This document shows, piece by piece, positions 24,123 through 31,860 of a stretch of DNA of 64,000 nt. How positions within the stretch are numbered: position 1 is the stretch's first letter; each line of letters begins with the position of its first letter. The stretch is from the NCBI GenBank assembly GCA_040220415.1, contig JAVJUV010000102.1:62001-126000 (forward strand), in the 5' to 3' direction. A model generated the notes under the pieces. That model was not told where the DNA came from. It worked only from the letters and a program-made list of their open reading frames with translations, and made no database searches. The translations under genes were made by a program, and so were the position numbers. The stretch is from JAVJUV01 sp040220415 (lineage in GTDB: Bacteria > Pseudomonadota > Alphaproteobacteria > Rhodobacterales > Rhodobacteraceae).

Positions 24123-25739
24123 ATGGCGATCACATCCGCAAACCAGCTTGAACTTCTGCAGACGGCCGAGGCGGTCGCGCGCGAGAAGATGATCGACCCC
24201 GTGCTGGTGGTCGAGGCGATGGAGGAGTCGCTGGCCCGGGCGGCGAAGAGCCGCTACGGCTCGGAGATGGACATCCGCGTGTCGATCGACCGCAAGACCG
24301 GCAAGGCGACGTTCACCCGGGTACGGACCGTGATCGCCGACGACGAGGAAATGGAGAACTACCAGGCGCAGCTTACGGTCGCGCAGGCCAAGCAGTACCT
24401 GGACGATCCCAAGCCCGGCGATGTCGTCGTGGACGAGGTTCCGCCGGTCGAGATGAACCGGATCGCCGCTCAGTCGGCCAAGCAGGTCATTCTGCAGAAG
24501 GTCCGCGAAGCCGAGCGCGACCGCCAGTTCGAGGAATTCAAGGACCGCGCGGGCACCATCATCAACGGTGTCGTCAAGCGCGAGGAATACGGCAACGTCA
24601 TCGTCGATATCGGGCGGGGCGAGGGCGTTCTGCGCCGGAACGAGAAGATCGGGCGCGAATCGTATCGTCCCGGCGACCGTATCCGCTGCTATATCAAGGA
24701 CGTTCGCCGCGAGGTGCGGGGGCCGCAGATTTTCCTCAGCCGGACGGCGCCGGAATTCATGGCCGAACTGTTCAAGATGGAGGTGCCGGAGATCTATGAC
24801 GGCATCATCGAGATCAAGGCCGTTGCCCGCGATCCCGGTTCGCGCGCGAAGATCGCCGTCATATCCTATGACAGCTCGATCGACCCTGTCGGGGCCTGCG
24901 TCGGTATGCGCGGCAGCCGCGTGCAGGCGGTGGTGAACGAGTTGCAGGGCGAGAAGATCGACATCATCCCGTGGAACGAGGACGCGCCGACCTTCCTGGT
25001 CAACGCCCTGCAGCCCGCCGAGGTATCGAAGGTGGTTCTGGACGAGGACGCCGGCAAGATCGAGGTCGTCGTTCCGGAAGAGCAGCTTTCGCTGGCCATC
25101 GGCCGTCGTGGCCAGAACGTGCGGCTGGCGTCTCAGCTGACCGGTCTGGATATCGACATCATGACCGAGGAAGAGGAAAGCCAGCGCCGTCAGAAGGAGT
25201 TCGAGGAGCGGACGCAGCTGTTCATGGACACGCTGGACCTGGACGAGTTCTTCGCGCAGCTGCTGGTTTCGGAGGGCTTTACCAACCTGGAGGAAGTCGC
25301 CTATGTCGAGGCCGACGAACTGCTGGTCATCGACGGCGTGGACGAAGACACGGCGACCGAGCTGCAGGCGCGTGCCCGCGATTACCTGGAAGAGCAGAAC
25401 CGCAAGGCGCTGGACAATGCGCGCGCGCTGGGCGCCGAGGACAGCCTGATCGGCTTCGAGGGCCTGACACCGCAGATGGTCGAGGCGCTGGCCAAGGATG
25501 ACGTCAAGACGCTTGAGGACTTCGCGACATGCGCCGACTGGGAACTGGCCGGCGGCTGGACCACTGTCGACGGCGAGCGCGTGAAGGACGACGGCGTTCT
25601 GGAACCCTTCGACGTCTCGCTTGAGGAAGCGCAGCACATGGTGATGACCGCCCGGATACAACTGGGCTGGATCGACCCCGCCGACCTTGCGGCCGACGAG
25701 GCCGAAGAAGGCGAAGCGGAAGAGGAGGCCGGGGCCTGA
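24123..25739 (+). CDS. nusA: Transcription termination/antitermination factor NusA
   Basis: A 538-residue NusA: N-terminal RNA-polymerase-binding domain (1-125), S1 domain (about 135-200, GVVKREEYGNVIVDIG), two KH domains (about 200-345, with VGMRGSRVQAV and AIGRRGQNVRLA), and two helix-hairpin-helix repeats (about 370-520). The end is an acidic tail. NusA binds RNA polymerase and controls pausing, termination and antitermination. The usual order rimP-nusA-ylxR-infB is kept. Confidence 0.97.
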   Translation: MAITSANQLELLQTAEAVAREKMIDPVLVVEAMEESLARAAKSRYGSEMDIRVSIDRKTGKATFTRVRTVIADDEEMENYQAQLTVAQAKQYLDDPKPGDVVVDEVPPVEMNRIAAQSAKQVILQKVREAERDRQFEEFKDRAGTIINGVVKREEYGNVIVDIGRGEGVLRRNEKIGRESYRPGDRIRCYIKDVRREVRGPQIFLSRTAPEFMAELFKMEVPEIYDGIIEIKAVARDPGSRAKIAVISYDSSIDPVGACVGMRGSRVQAVVNELQGEKIDIIPWNEDAPTFLVNALQPAEVSKVVLDEDAGKIEVVVPEEQLSLAIGRRGQNVRLASQLTGLDIDIMTEEEESQRRQKEFEERTQLFMDTLDLDEFFAQLLVSEGFTNLEEVAYVEADELLVIDGVDEDTATELQARARDYLEEQNRKALDNARALGAEDSLIGFEGLTPQMVEALAKDDVKTLEDFATCADWELAGGWTTVDGERVKDDGVLEPFDVSLEEAQHMVMTARIQLGWIDPADLAADEAEEGEAEEEAGA

Positions 25740-25757
25740 TGGCCCCGGATCGTACCC

Positions 25758-26390
25758 TTGACCCGGGGTGGCAGGGAAAAAACGCGCGGCGATCCTGAAC
25801 GCCGCTGCATCGCGACGGGTGAGGTCCAGCCGAAGCGCGGCCTGATCCGTTTTGCGGTATCGCCGGACGGCGTTATTGTGCCGGACATCCTTGAAAAACT
25901 GCCCGGAAGGGGCATTTGGGTATCGGCGGAGCGCGATGCGCTGGATACGGCGGTCAGGAAGGGCCTGTTCGCCCGTGGTGCAAAGCAGCAGGTCAAGGTG
26001 CCCGAAACCCTGGTCGACGATGTCGAGGCGGGTCTGGCGAAGCGGCTGATCGAGGGAATCTCGCTGGCGCGGAAGGCAGGGGCCGCCGTTGCCGGATACG
26101 AGAAGGTCAAGGACTGGCTTGGGCGCGAAGAGGCCCGTATCCTTTTCCAGGCCACGGACGGGTCCGAACGCGGTAAGTCGAAGCTGCATCCTCCGGGTGG
26201 AAGAGGCAGTTTTTTCGAGGTTTTGACGGCCTCAGAATTGGGTTTGTCCTTTGGGCGCGAACGTGTGATACATGCGGCGCTCGGTTTCGGCGGACTCACT
26301 GAGAGGATCAGAGAGGACGCCATCCGGCTATCTGGCGTTCGCGAATTGGACGGTGGCGAGACCACCGGAAAGGTAAAGAAGACCATATGA
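25758..26390 (+). CDS. YlxR/RnpM domain fused to L7Ae-like RNA-binding domain
   Basis: A 210-residue RNA-binding protein in the nusA-infB operon. The N-terminal part (about 10-90) is YlxR (DUF448), with RRCIATGEVQPKRGLIRFA and GRGIWVS; the following part (about 95-190) resembles the L7Ae/YlxQ fold (ISLARKAGAAVAGYEKV). In Firmicutes these are two adjacent genes; YlxR there is RnpM, a regulator of RNase P. The best start is TTG at 25758: the ATG at 25739 is in another frame and stops early. Its stop overlaps the infB ATG by 4 bp. Confidence 0.85.
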   Translation: MTRGGREKTRGDPERRCIATGEVQPKRGLIRFAVSPDGVIVPDILEKLPGRGIWVSAERDALDTAVRKGLFARGAKQQVKVPETLVDDVEAGLAKRLIEGISLARKAGAAVAGYEKVKDWLGREEARILFQATDGSERGKSKLHPPGGRGSFFEVLTASELGLSFGRERVIHAALGFGGLTERIREDAIRLSGVRELDGGETTGKVKKTI

Positions 26391-28897
26391 GCGATACTGA
26401 CGGCAAAAAGACACTTGGACTTCGCGGTCGCGGGCCGGGTCAGGTGAAGCAAAGCTTCAGCCATGGCCGGACCAAGAGCGTCGTGGTCGAGACGAAGCGC
26501 AAACGCGTGGTCGTGCCGAAGCCCGGAGCCGCCGGATCCAAGTCGACAGCCGCCGGAGGGCCGCAGTCGCCCGCGACCGATCCTTCGAATCGGCCCGCCG
26601 GAATTTCCGACGCCGAACTCGAGCGCCGCATGAAGGCCCTTGCCGCCGCCAAGGCCGCCGAGGCGGATGAGGCCGTGCGCCGCGCCCAGGAAGAGCGTGA
26701 CCGCGCGGAAGAGCGCGAGCGCCGCCGCGCCGAAGCCGAGGCCAAGGAGCGCGAAGAGCGCGAGCGCGAAGAGAAGGCCCGTGCCAAGGCCGAGGAAGAA
26801 GAGCGCGCGAAGCGCGAAGAGGAAGAGGCCAAGGCGCGCGCCGCTGCACCGCAGCCGGCTGCCGCACCGCCGGAAGAAGCCGCTGCTGCCCCTCGTGGTC
26901 CTGCCGCCGGCAAGCCCGTTCCGAAGGGGCGCGAGCGCGATGAAAAGGACGACCGCCGGGATACCCGCAGCGGCCGTGGCCCCCGCGACGACGCCGGTCG
27001 CCGCGCCGGCAAGCTGACGCTGAACCAGGCCCTGGCCGGAGGCGAGGGCGGCCGGCAGAAATCGCTTGCCGCCATGAAGCGCAAGCAGGAACGCGCGCGC
27101 CAGAAGGCGATGGGTGGCCAGCAGGACCGCGAAAAGGTCGTGCGCACCGTTCAGTTGCCGGAAACCATCGTGGTCAGCGAACTGGCCAACCGGATGTCCG
27201 AGCGTGTCGCGGATGTTGTGAAGTCGTTGATGAACAACGGAATCATGGCGACGCAGAACCAGCCGATCGACGCCGATACGGCGGAGCTGATCATCGAGGA
27301 TTTCGGACACAGGGTTCAGCGCGTGTCGGACTCGGACGTCGAGGACGTGATCAAGACCGAAGACGACAAGGCGGAAGATCTGCAGACACGTCCGCCGGTC
27401 ATCACGGTGATGGGCCACGTCGACCACGGCAAGACCAGCCTGCTGGACGCTATCCGGAACGCGAAAGTCGTTTCCGGCGAGGCGGGCGGCATCACCCAGC
27501 ATATCGGCGCCTACCAGGTGGAACAGGACGGCAGGAAGCTGACCTTCCTCGATACGCCGGGCCATGCCGCGTTCACGTCGATGCGTGCCCGGGGCGCGCA
27601 CGTGACGGATATCGTGGTGCTGGTGGTCGCGGCGGATGACGCCGTGATGCCGCAGACGGTCGAGGCCATCAACCACGCCAAGGCGGCGGGTGTGCCGATG
27701 ATCGTCGCGATCAACAAGATCGACCTTCCGGCAGCCAACCCGACCAAGGTGCGGACCGATCTGCTTCAGCACGAGGTCGTCGTCGAAAAGATGTCGGGCG
27801 AAGTGCAGGACGTCGAAGTTTCGGCGGCTACGGGCGAAGGTCTGGACGAGTTGCTGGAAGCCATCGCGCTTCAGTCCGAGATCCTGGAGTTGAAGGCCAA
27901 TCCCGAGCGCGCCGCACAGGGCGCCGTCATCGAAGCCCAGCTGGACGTGGGCCGCGGCCCCGTCGCGACCGTTCTGGTTCAGAACGGCACGCTGCGCCAG
28001 GGCGACATCTTTGTCGTCGGCGAGCAGTGGGGCAAGGTTCGGGCGATGGAGAACGACAAGGGCGAGCGGGTCAAGGAAGCCGGCCCGTCGGTGCCTGTCG
28101 AGGTCTTGGGCCTGAACGGTACGCCGGAAGCGGGCGACGTTCTGAACGTGGTCGAGACGGAGGCGCAGGCCCGGGAGATCGCGGAATATCGCGAGAAAGC
28201 CGCGAAAGAGAAGCGCGCGGCGGCTGGTGCGGCCACGACGCTGGAACAGCTTATGGCGAAGGCCAAGGACGACGCGAACGTCTCGGAACTGCCGATCGTG
28301 GTGAAAGCCGATGTTCAGGGTTCTGCGGAAGCGATCGTGCAGGCGATGGACAAGATCGGCAACGAGGAGGTGCGCGTGCGCGTGCTGCACTCGGGCGTCG
28401 GCGCGATCACGGAATCGGATATCGGCCTGGCCGAGGCATCCGGCGCCCCGGTGATCGGGTTCAACGTGCGGGCCAATGCGCCGGCGCGCCAGGCCGCGAA
28501 CCAGAAGGGTGTCGAGATTCGCTATTACAGCGTGATCTACGATCTTGTCGACGACGTGAAAGCGGCGGCGTCGGGTCTGTTGTCTGCCGAGGTGCGCGAG
28601 AACTTCATCGGGTACGCCGAGATCCGGGAAGTCTTCAAGGTGTCGGGTGTCGGCAAGGTTGCCGGTTGCCTGGTGACCGAGGGCGTCGCCCGCCGGTCGG
28701 CCGGTGTGCGCCTGCTGCGCGACGATGTCGTGATCCACGAGGGCACGCTGAAGACACTGAAGCGCTTCAAGGACGAAGTTGCCGAAGTTCAGTCGGGCCA
28801 GGAATGCGGCATGGCGTTCGAGAACTACGAAGACATACGCCCCGGCGACGTGATCGAGATCTTCGAGCGCGAGGAAGTCGAGCGTTCGCTGAGCTGA
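26387..28897 (+). CDS. infB: Translation initiation factor IF-2
   Basis: An 836-residue IF-2 that delivers initiator tRNA to the ribosome. A long charged N-terminal region (about 80-185, Arg/Glu/Ala-rich, likely coiled coil) precedes the IF2-N domain and the GTPase: G1 GHVDHGKTS, G3 DTPGHAAF, G4 NKID (about 345-450). The C-terminal domains (C1, C2) end EVERSLS. A strong terminator follows seven bases after the stop. Last gene of the rimP operon as usual when rbfA is elsewhere. Confidence 0.98.
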   Translation: MSDTDGKKTLGLRGRGPGQVKQSFSHGRTKSVVVETKRKRVVVPKPGAAGSKSTAAGGPQSPATDPSNRPAGISDAELERRMKALAAAKAAEADEAVRRAQEERDRAEERERRRAEAEAKEREEREREEKARAKAEEEERAKREEEEAKARAAAPQPAAAPPEEAAAAPRGPAAGKPVPKGRERDEKDDRRDTRSGRGPRDDAGRRAGKLTLNQALAGGEGGRQKSLAAMKRKQERARQKAMGGQQDREKVVRTVQLPETIVVSELANRMSERVADVVKSLMNNGIMATQNQPIDADTAELIIEDFGHRVQRVSDSDVEDVIKTEDDKAEDLQTRPPVITVMGHVDHGKTSLLDAIRNAKVVSGEAGGITQHIGAYQVEQDGRKLTFLDTPGHAAFTSMRARGAHVTDIVVLVVAADDAVMPQTVEAINHAKAAGVPMIVAINKIDLPAANPTKVRTDLLQHEVVVEKMSGEVQDVEVSAATGEGLDELLEAIALQSEILELKANPERAAQGAVIEAQLDVGRGPVATVLVQNGTLRQGDIFVVGEQWGKVRAMENDKGERVKEAGPSVPVEVLGLNGTPEAGDVLNVVETEAQAREIAEYREKAAKEKRAAAGAATTLEQLMAKAKDDANVSELPIVVKADVQGSAEAIVQAMDKIGNEEVRVRVLHSGVGAITESDIGLAEASGAPVIGFNVRANAPARQAANQKGVEIRYYSVIYDLVDDVKAAASGLLSAEVRENFIGYAEIREVFKVSGVGKVAGCLVTEGVARRSAGVRLLRDDVVIHEGTLKTLKRFKDEVAEVQSGQECGMAFENYEDIRPGDVIEIFEREEVERSLS

Positions 28898-28903
28898 AAC
28901 GGA

Positions 28904-28933
28904 AAACGCCGCTCAACCGAGCGGCGTTTCTTG
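28904..28933 (+). terminator. Intrinsic terminator of the rimP-infB operon
   Basis: An 11-bp perfect stem (28904-28914 with 28919-28929) around AACC, followed by CTTGTTT. Starts seven bases after the infB stop. Confidence 0.85.
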
Positions 28934-29196
28934 TTTCGCGATCTGCGATGTTGCGAATCGGCTCAGCCGACCGGAAAACCGCTGTATACGCGCTGTCCGA
29001 CACGGACCGCTATACGGCCGTCGGTGAAGGCCTGTACGAATATGCCCTGTACTGATACGCAACTTCCAAGCAGGATCGTCCTGAGCATTTAGCCGATCTC
29101 CCCATCATGTCGGCACGTCACAATTACTTCCTAATTGCGGAAAATGCACGCAAATATTGCCATATAGTTTCCAAGATTTGAGCAGAAGTGATTCCG
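28934..29196. other. Intergenic region between infB and mutT, no gene seen
   Basis: The convergent gap 28898-29196 is 299 bp. Apart from the terminator it contains a small hairpin GTCCG/CGGAC (about 28997-29009) and an A+T-rich part (29105-29190). An open frame to 29055 is only the shadow of infB's other frame. No tRNA or known RNA is recognisable; a short RNA cannot be excluded. Confidence 0.3.
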
Positions 29197-29595
29197 CTAC
29201 AACCAATCCCTGATTATCGGAATCAGAGGAAGGTCCGCCGGCGGCATCGGGTAGGTGCGCAGATCGGCCGCGCGGACCCATTTGAGAGCCTGGCCTTCGC
29301 GGGATTCCGGTGTTCCCTGCCATTTTCGGCAAGCAAACAAGGGCATCAGCAGGTGGAAATCGTCGTAGCTGTGGCTGGCGAAGGTCAGCGGCGCGAGGCA
29401 GCTTTGCCAGGTTTCGATGCCCAGCTCCTCGTGAAGCTCCCGGATCAGGGCGGCCTCGGGGGTTTCGCCCGGCTCGACCTTGCCGCCGGGAAACTCCCAG
29501 AGACCGGACATGGACTTGCCCTCGGGGCGCTGGGCGAGAAGCAGCCGCGAATCGCGGTCGATCAGCGCGACGGCAGAGACGAGGACGGTTTTCAC
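29197..29595 (-). CDS. mutT: 8-oxo-dGTP diphosphatase (Nudix)
   Basis: A 132-residue MutT-type Nudix hydrolase that removes oxidised dGTP and lowers mutation. The Nudix box is FPGGKVEPGETPEAALIREL then HEELGI. Length and the compact layout (MKTVLVSAVALID at the N-terminus, LLLAQRPEGK) match MutT. Its ATG overlaps the argJ stop by 4 bp, so argJ-mutT are co-transcribed, a common pairing in Rhodobacterales. Confidence 0.93.
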   Translation of the reverse strand: MKTVLVSAVALIDRDSRLLLAQRPEGKSMSGLWEFPGGKVEPGETPEAALIRELHEELGIETWQSCLAPLTFASHSYDDFHLLMPLFACRKWQGTPESREGQALKWVRAADLRTYPMPPADLPLIPIIRDWL

Positions 29596-30821
29596 GACCG
29601 ATAGTCGGCGTTGATCGCGATGTACTGGGCCGTCAGATCGCAGGTAAAGACTGTCGCCGCGCCATCGCCAAGGCCCAAATCCACTGAAATAGTGACTTCT
29701 TCGCCCTTCATGTGCGCCGCTGCGTCGGCTTCACTGTAGTCGGGGGAAATCCTGCCGTCCTTTGCGACCTCGACATCGCCGAAGCGGATGGCAAGCCGGT
29801 CGCGGTCGGCCTCGGCGCCGGATTTGCCGACGGCCATGACAACCCGGCCCCAGTTCGGATCCTCGCCCGCAATCGCGGTCTTCACCAAGGGTGAATTCGC
29901 GATGGAGAAGGCCACCTTGCGGGCGTCTTCGCGGTCGGTTGCGCCGGTAATTCGGACCGTCACGAACTTGGTCGCGCCTTCGCCGTCGCGGACGACCTGC
30001 TTGGCGAGATCGTCCATCACTTCGCAAAGAGCATCCGAAAAGGCGTCGTTGCCCGACACATCCACACCGGACGCGCCGGTGGCGGCGACCAGAAGGGTAT
30101 CGGATGTGGAAGTGTCGCTGTCGACCGTGATGCAGTTGAACGTCTTGTCGCAGAGATCGGACACCAACGGCTGAAGATCCCCGCGCGCGATCTTCGCGTC
30201 GGTGAAGATGTAGATCAGCATCGTCGCCATGTCGGGCTGGATCATGCCGGAACCCTTCGCAATCCCTGCAATAGAGACTGTTTTGCCGTCGATCCGGATG
30301 CTGCGGGTCGACCCCTTGGGGAAGGTGTCGGTGGTCATGATGGCGCGCGCGGCCTGCGCAATCGCGCCATCCGAGAGGTTTTCGCGGAGCCGGGCCAGCG
30401 CCGCCGTCACGCGCTCGTGCGGCAAGGGCTCGCCGATCACGCCGGTCGACGAGGTGAAGACCCGCGTCTCGGGAATGCCTAGTTCCCTGGCAACGCCTGC
30501 CGTGATCGCGCGGACGGCGGTGACGCCCTCTGTTCCGGTAAAGGCGTTGGCGTTGCCCGAGTTCACCAGGATCGCGGCGCCCTGGGGGCTGTCGATGCCG
30601 ATCTTATCCTGGCAGTCAAGAACCGGGGCGGCACGCGTTTTCGATCGTGTGAAGGTTCCGGCCAGCGTGGTGCCGGGCGCAAGCGTGGCCAGCATCACGT
30701 CGGTACGCCCCTTGTAGCGAACGCCCGCCTCGACCGTGGCGAAACGGACCCCGTCTATGACGGGAAGGTCGGGAAAGCCGCCTTTTGGGGCAAGCGGCGA
30801 GACGGGCAGGGCTTTGGCCAT
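29592..30821 (-). CDS. argJ: Bifunctional ornithine acetyltransferase / N-acetylglutamate synthase
   Basis: A 409-residue ArgJ of the cyclic arginine pathway, transferring acetyl from N-acetylornithine to glutamate. The precursor self-cleaves before the nucleophile Thr200 in PDMATMLIYIF; the oxyanion segment SSTGVIGEPLP (about 124-134) is intact. Residue content at the N-terminus (VSPLAPKGGFPDLP) and DPNWGRVVMAVG near the C-terminus are typical. Follows the parvulin gene by 7 bp on the same strand. Confidence 0.97.
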   Translation of the reverse strand: MAKALPVSPLAPKGGFPDLPVIDGVRFATVEAGVRYKGRTDVMLATLAPGTTLAGTFTRSKTRAAPVLDCQDKIGIDSPQGAAILVNSGNANAFTGTEGVTAVRAITAGVARELGIPETRVFTSSTGVIGEPLPHERVTAALARLRENLSDGAIAQAARAIMTTDTFPKGSTRSIRIDGKTVSIAGIAKGSGMIQPDMATMLIYIFTDAKIARGDLQPLVSDLCDKTFNCITVDSDTSTSDTLLVAATGASGVDVSGNDAFSDALCEVMDDLAKQVVRDGEGATKFVTVRITGATDREDARKVAFSIANSPLVKTAIAGEDPNWGRVVMAVGKSGAEADRDRLAIRFGDVEVAKDGRISPDYSEADAAAHMKGEEVTISVDLGLGDGAATVFTCDLTAQYIAINADYRS

Positions 30822-30828
30822 TTGGTGC

Positions 30829-31680
30829 CTACTCGGTGACGATGGAAAGATCGTTCAGCGCGTTCGGGTCGATCGTGCCGGCCTCGACACGGTCGATCTG
30901 GGCGCTTTCGGTCAATTCGGAGATCCGGCTTTCGATGGCCTCGCGCTGAAGCGTTTCGGCCAGATTGCCGCGCACCTCTTCAAGGGTGGGGGCATCGGTG
31001 AGCCTGGTTTCATTCAACCGGATGACATGCCAGCCGAACTGGGTCTGAACCGGGGCCGAGATGGTGCCCGGCTCCATCGCGATCACGGCTTCCTCGAATG
31101 GTGCCACCATCGCGCCCTTGCCGAACCAGCCAAGCTGGCCGCCATTCGGACCGGACGGGCCGGTGGATTTCTCCTGCGCAAGCGTCGCGAAGTCGGCGCC
31201 GCCTTCCAGTTCGCCGATCAGGGCCTGGGCCTCTTCCTGGGTTTCGACCAGGATGTGCGAGGCGTTGTATTCCGTCTCGGGCTCGATGCCGGCGTAGTTT
31301 TCCTGGTAGGCCGCCTGCAGGGCTTCGTCGGTGACGGCGGTATCGGCAAGGCGCTGGATTTCCTCGGCGGCGCGAAGCGAGCGCGTCTCGTTCTCGATCA
31401 CGATACGCGAGCCGAGCGACAAATCGGCGGTCTCGTCGCCCAGAAGCGTCTGCTGCACGAGCTGGTCCAGGATTCCCTCGAACAGGACGTCGGCCGGCAG
31501 TTGCTGGTACTGGTCGGGCAGACGCTGCTTCAGAACGATCATGTGGCCAAGCGTGATTTCGGTTCCGTTCACGGTGGCGACCACCGTATCGGCGGCCACA
31601 TGGTTTTCGGCCTGGGCGGTTCCTGCGAATGCAATCGCGATCGCTGTCGCTGCGGCGGAAATTCCGTGTCTGAAAGCCAT
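30829..31680 (-). CDS. Periplasmic parvulin-type peptidyl-prolyl isomerase
   Basis: A 283-residue secreted foldase: signal peptide of about 24 residues ending GTAQA, an N-terminal SurA/PrsA-like helical part, then a parvulin domain (about 130-230) with ASHILVETQEEA, GGQLGWFGKGAMVAPFEEAV and FGWHVIRL. It would help outer-membrane and periplasmic protein folding. ATG at 31680 is chosen because the signal peptide starts there; the frame is open to 31824. The gene is divergent from secA, which is functionally apt. Confidence 0.92.
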   Translation of the reverse strand: MAFRHGISAAATAIAIAFAGTAQAENHVAADTVVATVNGTEITLGHMIVLKQRLPDQYQQLPADVLFEGILDQLVQQTLLGDETADLSLGSRIVIENETRSLRAAEEIQRLADTAVTDEALQAAYQENYAGIEPETEYNASHILVETQEEAQALIGELEGGADFATLAQEKSTGPSGPNGGQLGWFGKGAMVAPFEEAVIAMEPGTISAPVQTQFGWHVIRLNETRLTDAPTLEEVRGNLAETLQREAIESRISELTESAQIDRVEAGTIDPNALNDLSIVTE

Positions 31681-31717
31681 AATCTCTCCTCTCTGGGTGC
31701 CGCGCGGGCGCGCGACG

Positions 31718-31746
31718 TTGACAGTCTGAAACCCGCCCCTTACATC
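31718..31746 (+). promoter_or_regulatory. Candidate sigma-70 promoter of secA
   Basis: A consensus -35 TTGACA (31718-31723), 17-base spacer and weak -10 TACATC (31741-31746), in the divergent 180-bp gap, about 115 bp before the secA ATG. Confidence 0.45.
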
Positions 31747-31860
31747 GCAAAGCAACGGGACAGGACGGTCATCGCCTTGCCCTTCTATGGCGGGCCAGAG
31801 GCACGGGCAAGCGCATCCCCTCACACAACCTCGTCAGATCAGCGCAAGAAGGCAGTTTTG

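Noticed and set aside
25382..28738. Minus-strand open frame of about 1118 codons
   Set aside because: Antisense to nusA, the YlxR fusion gene and infB, all of which are secure.
30736..31860. 375-codon upstream extension of secA
   Set aside because: It is antisense to argJ's start and the parvulin gene and lacks SecA similarity; SecA begins MLGFGTIAKK at 31861.
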